Source: Stomorhina lunata | Taxonomy: Eukaryota > Arthropoda > Insecta > Diptera > Rhiniidae | DNA: 64,000 nt | Assembly (NCBI GenBank): GCA_933228675.1 | Contig: OW121741.1 | Location: 74,582,629-74,646,628 of the forward strand | Direction: 5' to 3' | Shown here: in pieces, positions 1 to 12,011 of the stretch | Numbering within the stretch: position 1 is the stretch's first letter | Layout of the letters: every line of letters begins with the position of its first letter | Notes under the pieces: generated by a model | Database searches by the model: none | What the model saw: the letters and a program-made list of their open reading frames with translations, nothing else | Told to the model about the DNA's origin: nothing | Translations under genes and position numbers: made by a program

Positions 1-1594
1 TTTTTAATTTCTGTTTTTAATTGCGTAGGACCGGAAATAAAAAAAGAAGAAAAACGACTGGTATGTCAAAATAATTATGACGAGTAGTGTATATGTACAT
101 TAGGGTGGCTCGTTTTTTGACTTTCGTCTCTGATCGACTTCTAATAGTCAAATTATGTGGCAAAATTATGTGAATCTGATTGCTAATCTCATTCCATTAT
201 ATATGAAGTTACACCCTAACGCGTATGATTTATATAAATTCATTGAATATTCAATATCGATCATACGCCCATTATAAAGGAAGGAAATGAAAAGTAAATA
301 ATTTTGACTCATTTTTATTATTATTTGAATTAATTACCATTTATTTCAGTTTTCGAGTGTTTTGTTGTTGTTTGTGTGTATTTTTCTATACTTTTAATTA
401 TTATTTAATTTTCTTAAAAATTAATTAAATTACAAATACATTCACATACAAACACAGAAGAGTCTTAATGCGTGTGTCTGAATGAGAGTGTGTGTTTGTG
501 TTTTATAAAGACATTTTATTATTAGTTTTATATTATTTTAATTTTAATTAAATTTATTTATATTTATTTCAATTTCATTTCATGTCAATTTTTCTATTAG
601 TTTTATTCAATTAAACTAATTCATTCATTCAAACGTATTGTACTTATGTTAATAATATTTAGATGCTATTGTTTTGTATTATTTCATATTATTAATAATT
701 TTGGTTTTCGCTTATTTATGAAACATTTATTTCCTATGGGGGTTTTGTTGTAATTATTGTTAAAGTTTTTTTTTTGTTTTTGTTATTTATTAATATTATA
801 AATTTTATTTTTTATTGGACATTTTGTAATTCTCTCGGGTATTAAATGAAAAAAAAAAAAAAAAAATCTCACAAAAAAAGTCGTTATCAAAACCGATAAA
901 AAATACATTATTTTGGCTAAAAATTTGAAAAACAAATTTTTAATAGATTTTATTTGCATTTTATTTGTAAATTTATGACTATGAATTAATTTACGAGTAT
1001 TATTAGATATTTTAGTTTTTCTTTTTTATTTTATTCATGTTACAAATTTGCATTTTTTTTTGTTCTTAAATTTTATTTAAGCAAAAATTTAATTAAAATC
1101 TTTTATACTTTTTATACTTGTTTTTATATATTTCCATTGAATTTGTATCTAAACAACATTGATATAGTAAAAAATTCGTTCCATGATTTTTATTTAATTT
1201 TTCTTCTTTTTTTTTTGTCAAATATTTCTCTATTCAAACAATATTTTACGATTGAAATTAAATTAAGCTGATTTAGTTAAATGACATAAATATTCACTGA
1301 TTTTTATTCGAAATAAAATTTTGCTAAACATTTTTCCTTTATTAGTTGGACTTATTTATTTGTATATTTTTGATAGTTAAATGAAGATAAAAATATGCAG
1401 CTCAAGAATATTTGCTAGTTTCAAATATTTGATTTTATCACAGAATTTTAATAAGAATGTAAAAGGCTTTAAAATTGTATGCAGAATATCAGATGTTAAA
1501 CCCCGGAGGAAAGATATTACACAAATATCAACATATTTTTTGACCGATCAAAACATGATCGAATGCATAGTTTACTATTCAATTCATTTTGATT
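1..1594. other. Very AT-rich sequence downstream of the adhesion gene
   Basis: This stretch has long runs of A and T with TTTATT-like strings on both strands. It may include 3' untranslated or intergenic sequence of the adhesion gene. No coding exon, RNA gene or structured repeat could be recognised. The 71-codon ORF near 1381 has no domain-like features. Confidence 0.5.
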
Positions 1595-1960
1595 AATTTT
1601 CAGTGGCGCCATCTGGCGAAAATTGGTTGCTCCAACTTAGGAACCTTCGTCGGCTAATAGACAACAACTTAAGATCATTATATTAGCAAATGCCAATGAA
1701 TAGCTTACGATTTAGTTCATTGTGAATAAATTTCAGTGGCGCCATCCATTGGAAATTAATTAAAGAAACCGTCCGTCAACCCATGAGCAACAACTTTGCT
1801 AAAGATCAAAGCATGGTCAAATATATTAAATTCATTTTAAGTAATTTTCAGAGGCGTCACCTGTCGGAAATTTGTCAATAAAGAAACTTTAGTCGGCTCA
1901 TGCATAGCAACTTTGCTAAGGATCATAATATGATCAAATGCATTAATAAACTATAAATGA
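1595..1960 (-). repeat. Fragment of the GGCGCCA-type internal repeats of Helitron family 2
   Basis: There are about two and a half degenerate copies of a unit of about 120 to 150 bp. They are recognised by TTTCAGTGGCGCCA, GGAAATT, a CTTCGTCGGCT block, CAACAACTTTGCTAA and a GATCAAATG...TTTACGATTTAATT block. The same unit is found in the better-preserved Helitron copies at 8488-9780, 12012-12802, 15206-16953 and 61679-62999. No element ends remain here. Strand is given by analogy with those copies. Confidence 0.6.
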
Positions 1961-2061
1961 CATGCTATTGGTCTGTTCATTTTTATATATTGTTATGTTA
2001 TTCCTTTAAAAACGAGGAAGGAATTCTTTTCGCAAACAACCGAAATCAAAATTAAAACACT

Positions 2062-2976
2062 ATGTGTGTGAAGATAAATTCGAATTTAACTAGCAAAGAC
2101 AAAAACCACATATTTTAACAGAGCCACATTAACAGTTAACAGAGGTCTGTTAATCACTTAACATTTAGATGTTAAGTGACAATAAATTCGGAGTTTAATA
2201 AAAAACTGAATAATCGGGCCATATTATTGAATGGTTCCACTATAGCACTATATACAAACGGTGAACTAAGGGGTATTTTATGGAACTGTTATAGTGGAAT
2301 ATCTGAGATAATTACCAATGTTGAGAAAAAGTGGAAAAAGTAAAACTCTACATACATATAAAATGAAATTTTGAGGAAATTCTGGAGAAGATTTCTCGAG
2401 TTACGTGAATGGTTGCAATATACCACTATATAGAAATGATGGCCTAATGGGAAGCAACTCGAGAAATCCTCTCCAGAATTTCCTTAAAAATTTCATTTTA
2501 TATGTATGTAGAGTTTTAATTTTTCCACTTTTTCTCAAATTCCGTAATTATCTCAGATATCCCACTATAACAGTTTCATAATATACCCAATGGGCCATCA
2601 TTTATATATAGTGGAAATGATGGCCTATTCACGTAACTCGAGAAATCTTCTCCAGAATTTCCTCAAAAATTTCATTTTATATGTATGTAGAGTTTTACTT
2701 TTTCCACTTTTTCTCAAAATTGGTAATTATCACAGATATCCCACTATAACAGTTCCATAAAATACCCCTTAGTTCACCGTTTGTATATAGTGCTATAGTG
2801 GAACCATTCAATAATATGGCCCGATTATTCAGTTTTTTATTAAACTCCGAATTTATTGTCACTTAACATCTAAATGTTAAGTGATTAACAGACCTCTGTT
2901 AACTGTTAATGTGGCTCTGTTAAAATATGTGGTTTTTGTCTTTGCTAGTTAAATTCGAATTTATCTTCACACACAT
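2062..2976. mobile_element. Foldback element with about 350-bp inverted arms and a 9-bp target duplication
   Basis: The arms 2062-2412 and about 2627-2976 are near-perfect reverse complements starting ATGTGTGTGAAGATAAATTC. The flanks carry a 9-bp duplication, TAAAACACT, at 2053-2061 and 2977-2985. The centre (about 2455-2570) holds a third, diverged copy of the inner arm (CTCGAGAAATC...CCACTATAACAG). There is no coding capacity. A 9-bp duplication with long inverted repeats is what Drosophila FB and Mutator-like foldback elements have; the assignment is inference from structure. Confidence 0.88.
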
Positions 2977-2985
2977 TAAAACACT

Positions 2986-3724
2986 TTATGTCGATTTCTA
3001 TAGTTATCGTTTTATTTACTTATAGAGTTAGTTCACTTTTAAAACAAATTGTTACCAAATTTGTCGCTTTACAAATATTCTTAGTCTCACTATTCTCTTA
3101 TGCGCGTCTCATCTAAAGCTCTGCCACGATATCAGTTCGTCAGCCTTTTATAGTAGAGAAGGGAGTTTTGCACTTTTTGCAGATGTAAAAAAAGAGCATG
3201 CTCCAATATATTCTCACATGATCAAGAACACACTCACCCATATGTTGTACAAATGGATTATCTGAACTAAACAGCAACAGAGAGGGAGAGTATAGAAAAA
3301 GAAAAAAATGTCGCTCTACTCTTACGGCAAAACATTAAGAGAAAAACGTTGTTCTGCTTATAGACACAAACAGAACAACAACTACACCAACCTTTTGACA
3401 TCAGATGGCGCCACCTTCTATACTCTTAAAAAAAGCCAATCATAAAAAATCTTTAACTAAATGAAAGCCGCACTCAGACGGACTACAAACTGTAAGAGGG
3501 TTCCTACTTACTAAAATGGCCTATTATAAATATTTTAGAAAGGTAGAGCTTATTTTAGAATTCCATGCGCCCACATATTGTGCGCATATTCTTCAATTTC
3601 GAAGGCAAAGCCTTGAAAAATTTTGCTCAATTTGGTCTTTTCGTCGAAGTTTCGGACGTCCTTTTCTACGAAATCCCTTGGGAACGTTTTCGAACACTAT
3701 TCATTATCGACGCAGACAATTTTT
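2986..3724. other. Unassigned sequence downstream of the gene
   Basis: This is moderately AT-rich sequence with no exon-like frame. It contains a purine-rich stretch near 3270-3310 and a short AGATGGCGCCACC motif near 3402, a relic of the Helitron family 2 unit. The 91-codon ORF starting at 3516 runs into the satellite and is not credible. Confidence 0.4.
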
Positions 3725-5165
3725 GAGAAAAATAATTTTCTATAAAATAATGTTTGAAGAAAATATTTTTCTAAAGAAAAATTTTCGTTAAAAATATTTT
3801 TCTATAGAAAAATTTTTATTAAAAATATTTTTCTATAGAAAAATTTTTATTAAAAATATTTTTCTAGAGAAAAAATTTTGTTAAAAATATTTTTCTATAG
3901 AAAATTTTTGATAGAAATATTTTTTTATAGAAAAATTTTTGATAAAAATATTTTTCTATAGAAAAATTTTTGATAAAAATATTTTTCTATAGAAAAATTT
4001 TTGATAAAAATAATTTTCTATAGAAAAATTTTTGATAAAAATATTTTTCTATAGAAAAATTTTTGATAAGAATATTTTTCTATAGAAAAATTTTTGATAA
4101 AAATAATTTTCTATAGAAAAATTTTTGATAAAAATATTTTTCTATAGAAAGATTTTTGATAAAAATATTTTTCTATAGAAAAATTTTTGATAAAAATATT
4201 TTTCTATAGAAAAATTTTTGAGAAAAATATTTTTCTATAGAAAATTTTTGATAAAAATATTTTTCTAAAGAAAAATTTTTTATTAAAATTTTTCTATAGA
4301 AAAACTTTTGATAAAAATTTTTCTATAGAAAAACTTTTGATAAAAATATTTTTTTCTATAGAAAAATTTTTGATAAAAATATTTTTCTATAGAAAAATTT
4401 TTGATAAAAATATTTTTCTATAGAAAAATTTTTGATAAAAATATTTTTCTATAGAAAAATTTTTGATAAAAATATTTTTCTATAGAAAAATGTTTAATAA
4501 AAATATTTTTCTATAGAAAAATTTTTGATAAAAATATTTTTCTATAGAAAAATTTTTGATAAAAATATTTTTCTATAGAAAAATTTTTGATAGAAATCTT
4601 TTTCTATAGAAAAATTTTTGATAAAAATATTTTTCTATAGAAAAATTTTTGATAAAAATATTTTTCTATAGAAAAATTTTTGCTAAAAATATTTTTCTAT
4701 AGAAACATTTTTGATAAAAATATTTTTCTATATAAACATTTTTGATAAAAATATTTTTCTATAGAAAAATTTTTGATAAAAATATTTTTCTATAAAAAAC
4801 TTTTTGATAAAAATATTTTTCTATAGAAAAATTTTTGATAAAAATATTTTTCTATAGAAAAATTTTTGATAAAAATATTTTTCTATAGAAAAATTTTTGA
4901 GAAAAATATTTTTCTATAGAAAAATGTTTGATAAACATATTTTTCTATAGAAAAATTTTTGATAAAAATATTTTTCTATAGAAAATTTTTTGATAAAAAT
5001 ATTTTTCTATAGAAAAATTTTTGATAAAAATATTTTTCTATAGAAAAATTTTTGATAAAAATATTTTTCTATAGAAAAATTTTTGATAAAAATATTTTTC
5101 TATAGAAAAATTTTTGATAAAAATATTTTTTTTTAGAAAAATTTGCGATAAAAATATTTTTCTAA
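3725..5165. repeat. 31-bp satellite block 1, partner half TTTTTGATAAAAATA
   Basis: There are about 45 tandem copies of a 31-bp unit made of the self-complementary 16-mer TTTTTCTATAGAAAAA followed by TTTTTGATAAAAATA. Copies in the middle are near-identical; both edges are degenerate. It lies 3' of the adhesion gene's stop codon. Confidence 0.95.
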
Positions 5166-5852
5166 TGAATATTTTGGATACTAAGCAGGTTTTTGCATAT
5201 TTTTAAAAATATTCTGTATTGAATATATTCGGTATTGAATACAGGCTTTCGATATAGTTACTTAAGACTGAAAATGTATTAGAAACTGGTAAAGAAGTTT
5301 CGTAGAAATTGTTTAAATTTTTAAAAATCAAAAGAATTTTTTTGCTATCAATATTTTCTACAAGAAAATTTACTATTGAAATTCTATAGATAAAATCAGG
5401 TACTTTAAAATTAAACTATTAAATGCAAATTAACTCAAATATTTGGCTAAGATATTTTACTAAACTAAAATATATTAAACAAATAAAAATGTTGTAATTT
5501 AATTTGTTATATACGTATATCCGATTTGCTATATCATTTTGTTGATAAAAAAGCTAAGCTTTAGATGAATTCTTTCCTCATCCTTCTTCATCCCTATCAT
5601 ATTCCAAAAATTCATTGTTTAAATTGTCTCTAAGTTTTTGTTTTTTTGTTAGATAATAAAATTTGTTAAACATAATAAAAGGCAACAAACAACCTTATAC
5701 TAGATACGATTACAATAACATATAATTTATAATATAACAAAATTAATTAACTAAAAACACACATTACTATATAATTTTTACTCATACATACGTACATAAA
5801 ATACATATTTACTTTTTGTGGATGAAAATGTAACAGGATCTCAAGGATTAAA
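5166..5852 (-). other. Sequence immediately 3' of the adhesion gene, probable 3' UTR or flank
   Basis: Going downstream on the minus strand from the stop at 5853, the sequence is AT-rich and free of satellite for about 690 bp. I did not find an unambiguous AATAAA close to the stop, so the transcript end is not placed. Confidence 0.4.
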
Positions 5853-6070
5853 TTAAAAATATTTTAAAGATGAATTGGCTATAAAACCTAAAGTTATTAC
5901 AATTAAGATGTGATGTGTCAGCAGTGCCGCCGTGTGACTGGCAAAATTACCCAGAGTTTCGAATATTTTCACCGGACTCCAATCACTTAAGCCGGCTAAG
6001 TTAAGGGAAGCCGCCTGCATTAGGTAGGTGGTATTGGATTTCAGATTTGAAATCTGAAAACGGCGTCCAT
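5853..6070 (-). CDS. Ig/FN3 adhesion gene, terminal exon F (end of FN3, hydrophobic C-terminal tail, stop)
   Basis: The acceptor TTCTTACAG precedes 6070, and phase 1 matches exon E. The reading completes the FN3 fold: GRRFQISNLKSNTTYLMQA, then NLAGLSDWSPVKIFETL with the usual Tyr and Trp landmarks. Reading on without splicing gives a small-residue segment (GNFASHTAA), a hydrophobic stretch (HILIVITLGFIA) and a stop at 5853-5855. That is the layout of a GPI-anchor signal or a single membrane span with almost no cytoplasmic part. The Lys four residues from the end is not ideal for GPI. The alternative is splicing at 5951 (TGG|GTAATT, phase 1), which is a weak donor; if used, this exon ends at 5951 and the C-terminus lies outside the window. 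I favour the terminal-exon reading. Confidence 0.72.
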
Positions 6071-6454
6071 CTGTAAGAAAATTAAGCAGAAGAAGAAACG
6101 GAAGAGAAAACAAATTTGAAGGATAAAAAGTCATTAGTATCAACAATAAAATATAAATTAAGAATAATAAAATATAAAGTTATTATGGGAGCGGAGAAAA
6201 AGGAATGAAATTCATTTATTTTAATTACAAAAAAAAGTACTAACTTTAGCTGTATTAACACTTGACGTCAACGGTAATAGCTAAGACCCAAAGAAATATG
6301 TATATAATGAATGAGCCACTATTGCACCCTTAAACGAACCATAATTGATTACTTTACACATTTAAAGAATATTTTCGCAATGACCTTATTCTGGACTGTA
6401 ACTTGCTAAATTTACTGAATTCTATGGTTTTTATGAAAGCTTAGCTTTAAATTT

Positions 6455-8157
6455 TCTAAAAAAATCCCTATTTTTCTATAGAAAAATATTTTTAACGAAA
6501 ATTTTTCTATAGAAAAATATTTTTAACGAAAATTTTTCTATAGAAAAACATTTTTAACGAAAATTTTTCTGTAGAAAAATATTTTTAACGAAAATTTTTC
6601 TATAGAAAAATATTTTTAACGAAAATTTTTCTATAGAAAAATATTTTTAACGAAAATTTTTCTATAGAAAAATATTTTTAACGAAAATTTTTCTATAGAA
6701 AAATATTTTTAACGAAAATTTTTCTATAGAAAAATATTTTTAACGAAAATTTTTCTATAGAAAAATATTTTTAACGAAAATTTTTCTATAGAAAAATATT
6801 TTTAACGAAAATTTTTCTATAGAAAAATATTTTTAACGAAAATTTTTCTATAGAAAAATATTTTTAAAGAAAATTTTTCTATAGAAACATATTTTTAACG
6901 AAAATATTTCTATAGAAAAATATTTTTAACGAAAATTTTTCTATAATAAAATATTTTTAACGAAAATTTTTCTATAGAAAAATATTTTTAACGAAAATTT
7001 TTCTATAGAAAAATATTTTTAACGAAAATTTTTCTATAGAAAAATATTTTTAACGAAAATTTTTCTATAGAAAAATATTTTTAACGAAAATTTTTCTATA
7101 GAAAAATATTTTTAACGAAAATTTTTCTATAGAAAAATATTTTTAACGAAAATTTTTCTATAGAAAAATATTTTTAACGAAAATTTTTCTATAGAAAAAT
7201 ATTTTTAACGAAAATTTTTCTATAGAAAAATATTTTTAACGAAAATTTTTCTGTAGAAAAATATTTTTAACGAAAATTTTTCTATAGAAAAATATTTTTA
7301 ACGAAAATTTTTCTATAGAAAAATATTTTTAACGAAAATTTTTCTATAGAAAAATATTTTTAACGAAAATTTTTCTATAGAAAAATATTTTTAACGAAAA
7401 TTTTTCTATAGAAAATTATTTTTAACGAAAATTTTTCTACAGAAAAATATTTTTAACGAAAATTTTTCTATAGAAACATATTTTTAACGAAAATATTTCT
7501 ATAGAAAAATATTTTTAACGACAATTTTTCTATAAAAAAATATTTTTAACGAAATTTTTCTATAGAAAAATATTTTTAACGAAAATTTTTCTATAGAAAA
7601 ATATTTTTAACGAACATTTTTCAATAGAAAAATATTTTTAACGAAAATTTTTCTATAGAAAAATATTTTTAACGAAAATTTTTCTATAGAAAAATATTTT
7701 TAACGAAAATTTTTCTATAGAAAAATATTTTTAACGAAAATTTTTCTATAGAAAAATATTTTTATCGAAAATTTTTCTATAGAAAAATATTTTTAACGAA
7801 CATTTTTCTATAGAAAAATATTTTTAAAGAAAATTTTTCTATAGAAAATTAGTTTTAACGAAAATTTTTCTATAGAAAATTAGTTTTAACGAAAATTTTT
7901 CTATAGAAAAATATTTTTAACGAAAATTTTTCTATAGAAAAATATTTTTAACGAAAAATTTTCTATAGAAAAATATTTTTAACGAAAATTTTTCTATAGA
8001 AAAATATTTTTAACGAAAATTTTTCTATAGAAAAATATTTTTAACGAAAATTTTTCTATAGAAAAATATTTTTAACCAAAATTTTTCTATAGAAAATTAT
8101 TTTTAACCAAAATGTTTCTATAGAAAAAGATTTTTAACGAAAATTTTTCTACAATTT
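6455..8157. repeat. 31-bp satellite block 2, partner half TATTTTTAACGAAAA
   Basis: There are about 54 tandem 31-bp copies with the same 16-bp palindrome and the partner TATTTTTAACGAAAA. That partner is closest to the reverse complement of the block 1 partner, so the two arrays are in opposite orientation with the last exon between them. It lies in the intron between exons E and F. Confidence 0.95.
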
Positions 8158-8487
8158 GCTGACTCTTTTTCTGCAACTTCCTTAATTTACTGAATTCTAT
8201 GGTTTTCATGAAAGTTTAGCTTTTTAATTTTCTAAATAATCCCTAGTTTTGATGATATTTTGATTAATATTGTGAAGAACACCTAGAACATCTTATTTTT
8301 TTATGGTTGTATTAACTACAGAACTAGGTCACCATAAAATGACCATACTTTAGATTCAAAATTACTTATAGTTGAACCTTGCAATTTTATCAAAATAAGA
8401 TAAGGTAGATAGATATGTTATACATACATTGGAAAGGGAAATTTATATACTTTTAAGATAGGCTTAGAATTTTTACAATTTACAAAT
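8158..8487. other. Intron sequence without a recognised feature
   Basis: This is a short unique AT-rich stretch between satellite block 2 and a truncated Helitron. The segment CTGAATTCTATGGTTTTCATGAAAG near 8190 also occurs just before the array, near 6415. The array therefore sits between two copies of its own flank. Confidence 0.45.
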
Positions 8488-9780
8488 TTTTTGGAAATTA
8501 TTCATACCAACAGAAACATCCGCCGACTGATGCCCAACAACTTTGCTACAGATTGTAGTCTGATCAAATGCACAGTTTACGATTTAATTCATTTTGAGTA
8601 GTTTGCAGTGGCGCCACCTGAAGTTGTTCAAAACAGATAAGAAACCTTTGTCTGCTTATTCGTAACAACTTTTCTTATGATTATAACATGATCAAATGCA
8701 CAGTTTACGATTTAATTCACTTTGAGTAATTTTCTGTGGCGCCACCTGTCGGACTTTGCTCATTCCAATTCATAAACCTTCTTCGGCTTATCCGTAACAA
8801 CTTTGCTGAAGATTATAGCATGATTAAATGTACACCTTACGATTTAATTGACTTTGAGTAAATTTCTCCACCTGTCGGAAATTATTTATACCAACTAAAA
8901 AGCCTTCGCCGGCTCATGAGCTACAACTTTGCTAAAGATCATAGCATGATTAAATGTTCAGTTTACGATTTAATTAATTTTTAGTAATTTTCAGTGGCGC
9001 CATCTGTCGGAAATTAGTCTTATGAATTTAAAAACCTTCGCCGGCTTATCCTCAACATCTTCGCTAAAGAGCATAACATGATCAAATTCACAGTTTACTA
9101 TTCTATAAAGAACATACATACAGACAAACATTCATTTGTTTAAAATAATACTAATTTTTCCCCCTTTTTATTCCCTAATTTCTAAAAGTTCCATATGCAT
9201 ATTTGGTACTTTTTTGGTGCCAATTGAATTCGGTACATTTTATTAAAACGCAGTTAGCATAATGTATAATGTTCCTATTCATATTACTTTGGAGATGTTA
9301 AGTTATCATTTTATTCATATTTTACCAATTTTGGCTCCAAAATCAAAAAAAGTACCAAATACGTGTTTCATGTTTCTTTTACATCTATTAATTGCAGTAC
9401 AAAGTTTCTTTCTATATTCCTTAGTTTAAAATATAAGAGTGGGTTAAAAAGGTACCAAAAAAACGAACTTCACCCTTTTTTACCCCCTATCGGACATAGT
9501 TTCAAAAAAGCTGTCCGTTTATTTTCATAGCTGTTTAAAACGTAATCTTAATTTTGTTTCTATACCTATTACTTTAGGAGGTATAGCGTTTTCGATTTTT
9601 CCCCTTTTTACCCGTTTTTACCCTCTTAGAGGCAAAAGTTCCAAAAGCTTCTTCGTCCTAAACATCAAAAAAGATACCCACTGTCCAAATTTTATCAAAA
9701 TCGTTGGAGCCGTTTTCGAGATAGCCATTCTATATATATATATAAATACATACAATTATTGCTCGTTTAAGAATATAAGA
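8488..9780 (-). mobile_element. Helitron family 2, truncated copy lacking its 3' end
   Basis: On the minus strand the element begins TCTTATATTCTTAAACGAGC at 9780, has a short TA run near 9735, units with AAAAAGTACCAAAT and CCCTTTTTA, and then several units of about 120 to 150 bp with TGGCGCCAC. The hairpin and CTRR terminus seen in the complete copies are missing at the left boundary. It has no coding potential, so it is non-autonomous. Confidence 0.75.
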
Positions 9781-10386
9781 TAAGATAAGATTTTGGAACA
9801 CAGTTAAGCCTAATATATTAGAAATTCAGAAATATAAAATAAGACACGGGTTCTGAAATATTAACGAACATTTTTGAATACAGAAAAGTATCTATTTTTG
9901 TAATAAATTTACATAATTTTTTAGAATTCCTTTGCAATTATTTCGCAAAATTCTCTAAAACTAAACAAGGTATTATGACCATTTTTGGACACAGTATAAA
10001 TCAATATTTTGAATTTCCAAATCCATAGCTAAATTTTTTTACAGATACAAAAAGCTTAAATTTTGTAAAAAAAAAATTGTTGATTTTCGACCACCGCTGG
10101 TTGTAGGATACATGTCCAAAATATTTCCTAGTTTCTTTAGAAATTTATCAGCAATATTACAGTATTTTAATTCAAAAATGTCTGTCTTACCATTAAAGAT
10201 GTATAAGCAAAAAAAACGGACCAAATTGAAGAAAGTTATAAGGACCCAAAGGTTTACATATCCAAGGTGGGCAACTTTGGTCCACTGTTCTTATACATTG
10301 CTCTAAAAGCCTAGCTCCTCTTCTACTGATGTTTACAATTTGAACGGTTAAATGATCCATAAGGGTATTATGTATATTATTCCCAA
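9781..10386. other. Intron sequence without a recognised feature
   Basis: This is AT-rich unique sequence. The opposed ORFs of 61 and 64 codons between 10039 and 10306 overlap each other and show no conserved features. I see no repeat or exon here. Confidence 0.4.
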
Positions 10387-11545
10387 TCTATATCTATAAA
10401 AAAATGTCCTGTTTGTCTGTTTGTATGTTGTTTGTTGGGAAGGATCTCCGAAACTAGCGGACCGATTTTTCTGAAATTTTGACAGTGTAGGCTAATTTTT
10501 TTCCGAAATCTCAAGTGGGCGTGACCCCTCCCATATAACTCATATATTAAAAATGACAAATATAGGCGACCGAGAGGCCCGATTTTTTTGAAATTTTGAC
10601 GGTATGGCAAGATGTGACCGCTGGTTAAAATAGGCAAGGGATTTTTCTGAAATCTCAAGTGGGCGTGACCCCTCCCATATAACTCATATATTAAAATTGA
10701 CAAATATAGCAGATAATGAAGCAAGATTTTTCTGAAATTTAGACAGTATGTTAAGGTGTGACTGGTGGGTAAAATAGGTCAGATTTTTTTTGAAATCTCT
10801 CCCATATAAGTCAGATTTTAAAAATTAAAAATATGGATGATCAAACCGACCGATTTTTCTATAATTTAGACAGTGTAGAAATCTCAAGTGGGCGTGACCC
10901 CTCCCATATAAGTAAAATATTAAAAATGGCAAATGTGGATGACCGAGCCGACCGATTTTTCTTTAATTTTTGCAGTATATATTTTTAGAAATCTCAAATG
11001 GGCGTGACCCCTCCCATATAAGTCATATATTATAAATTGCAAACATGGATGCCCGATTTTTCAAAAATTTTGATTGTATGTGGGTTGGATTTTTTTTAAT
11101 CTCAAGTGGGCGTGACCCCTCCCATAAAGTCAAATATTAAAAATGACAAATATGAATGATAAGATGAAAACGATTTAACCTAATTATTTAAGTTTTAAAA
11201 GTGGTTATTTTCATACTATAGGATAGTTTTTCGTTTTTTGAATTTTTTTGAAAATAGACCATCGGTGACCTTGGAATTGAAAAATGGGGATAAAATTCCC
11301 CTTTTCTTTAAAATTGTATATCTTGAGAATGGCTTTCTTTCTAAATGTTTTTTTTTTTTTAATCCAAGTTAGGACTATACATTAAGAAAAATTTGCCATA
11401 TTTTTCAAATACATTAACAAAGGATTCAATTTAAAAAATTAATAAAAATATTTCATAATTGTTAATTTTTAAAGAAAGTGTTAACACAGTAATAAGTTAA
11501 AAACTTTAACTGCCAACCCGGGCAACGCCGGGTAAAATCAGCTAG
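10387..11545 (+). mobile_element. Helitron family 1, complete non-autonomous copy
   Basis: The 5' end is TCTATATCTATAAAA preceded by A. The 3' end has the hairpin CCCGGGCAACGCCGGG, then AAAATCAG and a terminal CTAG at 11542-11545 followed by T. This is the canonical Helitron arrangement: 5' TC, 3' hairpin about 10 bases from CTRR, insertion between A and T. The interior has several diverged tandem units with AAATCTCAAGTGGGCGTGAC and CCTCCCATATAA. It encodes no Rep/helicase. Confidence 0.88.
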
Positions 11546-12011
11546 TTACGAGTAGATTATAAAAAGATCCACGATACAATTCGATGATTTACAATTGTAT
11601 TATTAAATGATGCACAATGGGAATATATCATTCACCAATGAGTTGTGATGTGATTCACGATGGGAATATATCAAAATTTAAATAATTCACGGTAGGATAA
11701 TATTATTCTTAATTGGTATGTAAAATGAAACACGATTGTTCACATCATTCACTATTGGTGAATGGAATTATATCATTGACTATTGAATTGCAAAATGATC
11801 CACGATTGTATAATAATCTACTTTGAAATTGTAAATAATCCACGATTAGGTTGCTAAATAATCCAAGATTTGGATCCAAGTTTGGATGGTATAATGATCC
11901 TCGATAAGACTGTATATGATTCACAATTGGACTGTAAATTGATCACAAAATAAGACACTTTTAATGATCATATAAAGATCATATAAAGAGCAACGATTGA
12001 TGTATATAATA
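11546..12011. repeat. Degenerate CACGATT satellite, segment 1
   Basis: These are irregular repeats of phrases such as TGATCCACGATT and ATTGTAAAATGATCC. They belong to the same family as the better-ordered blocks at 12803-13905, 18040-19073 and 26148-28050. Confidence 0.6.

Noticed and set aside
3516..3791. 91-codon ORF with basic residues
   Set aside because: It runs into satellite block 1 and has no recognisable domain.
10377..10724. 115-codon minus-strand ORF with internal repeats
   Set aside because: It follows the tandem units of a non-autonomous Helitron; the frame is not kept in the second copy at 59646.
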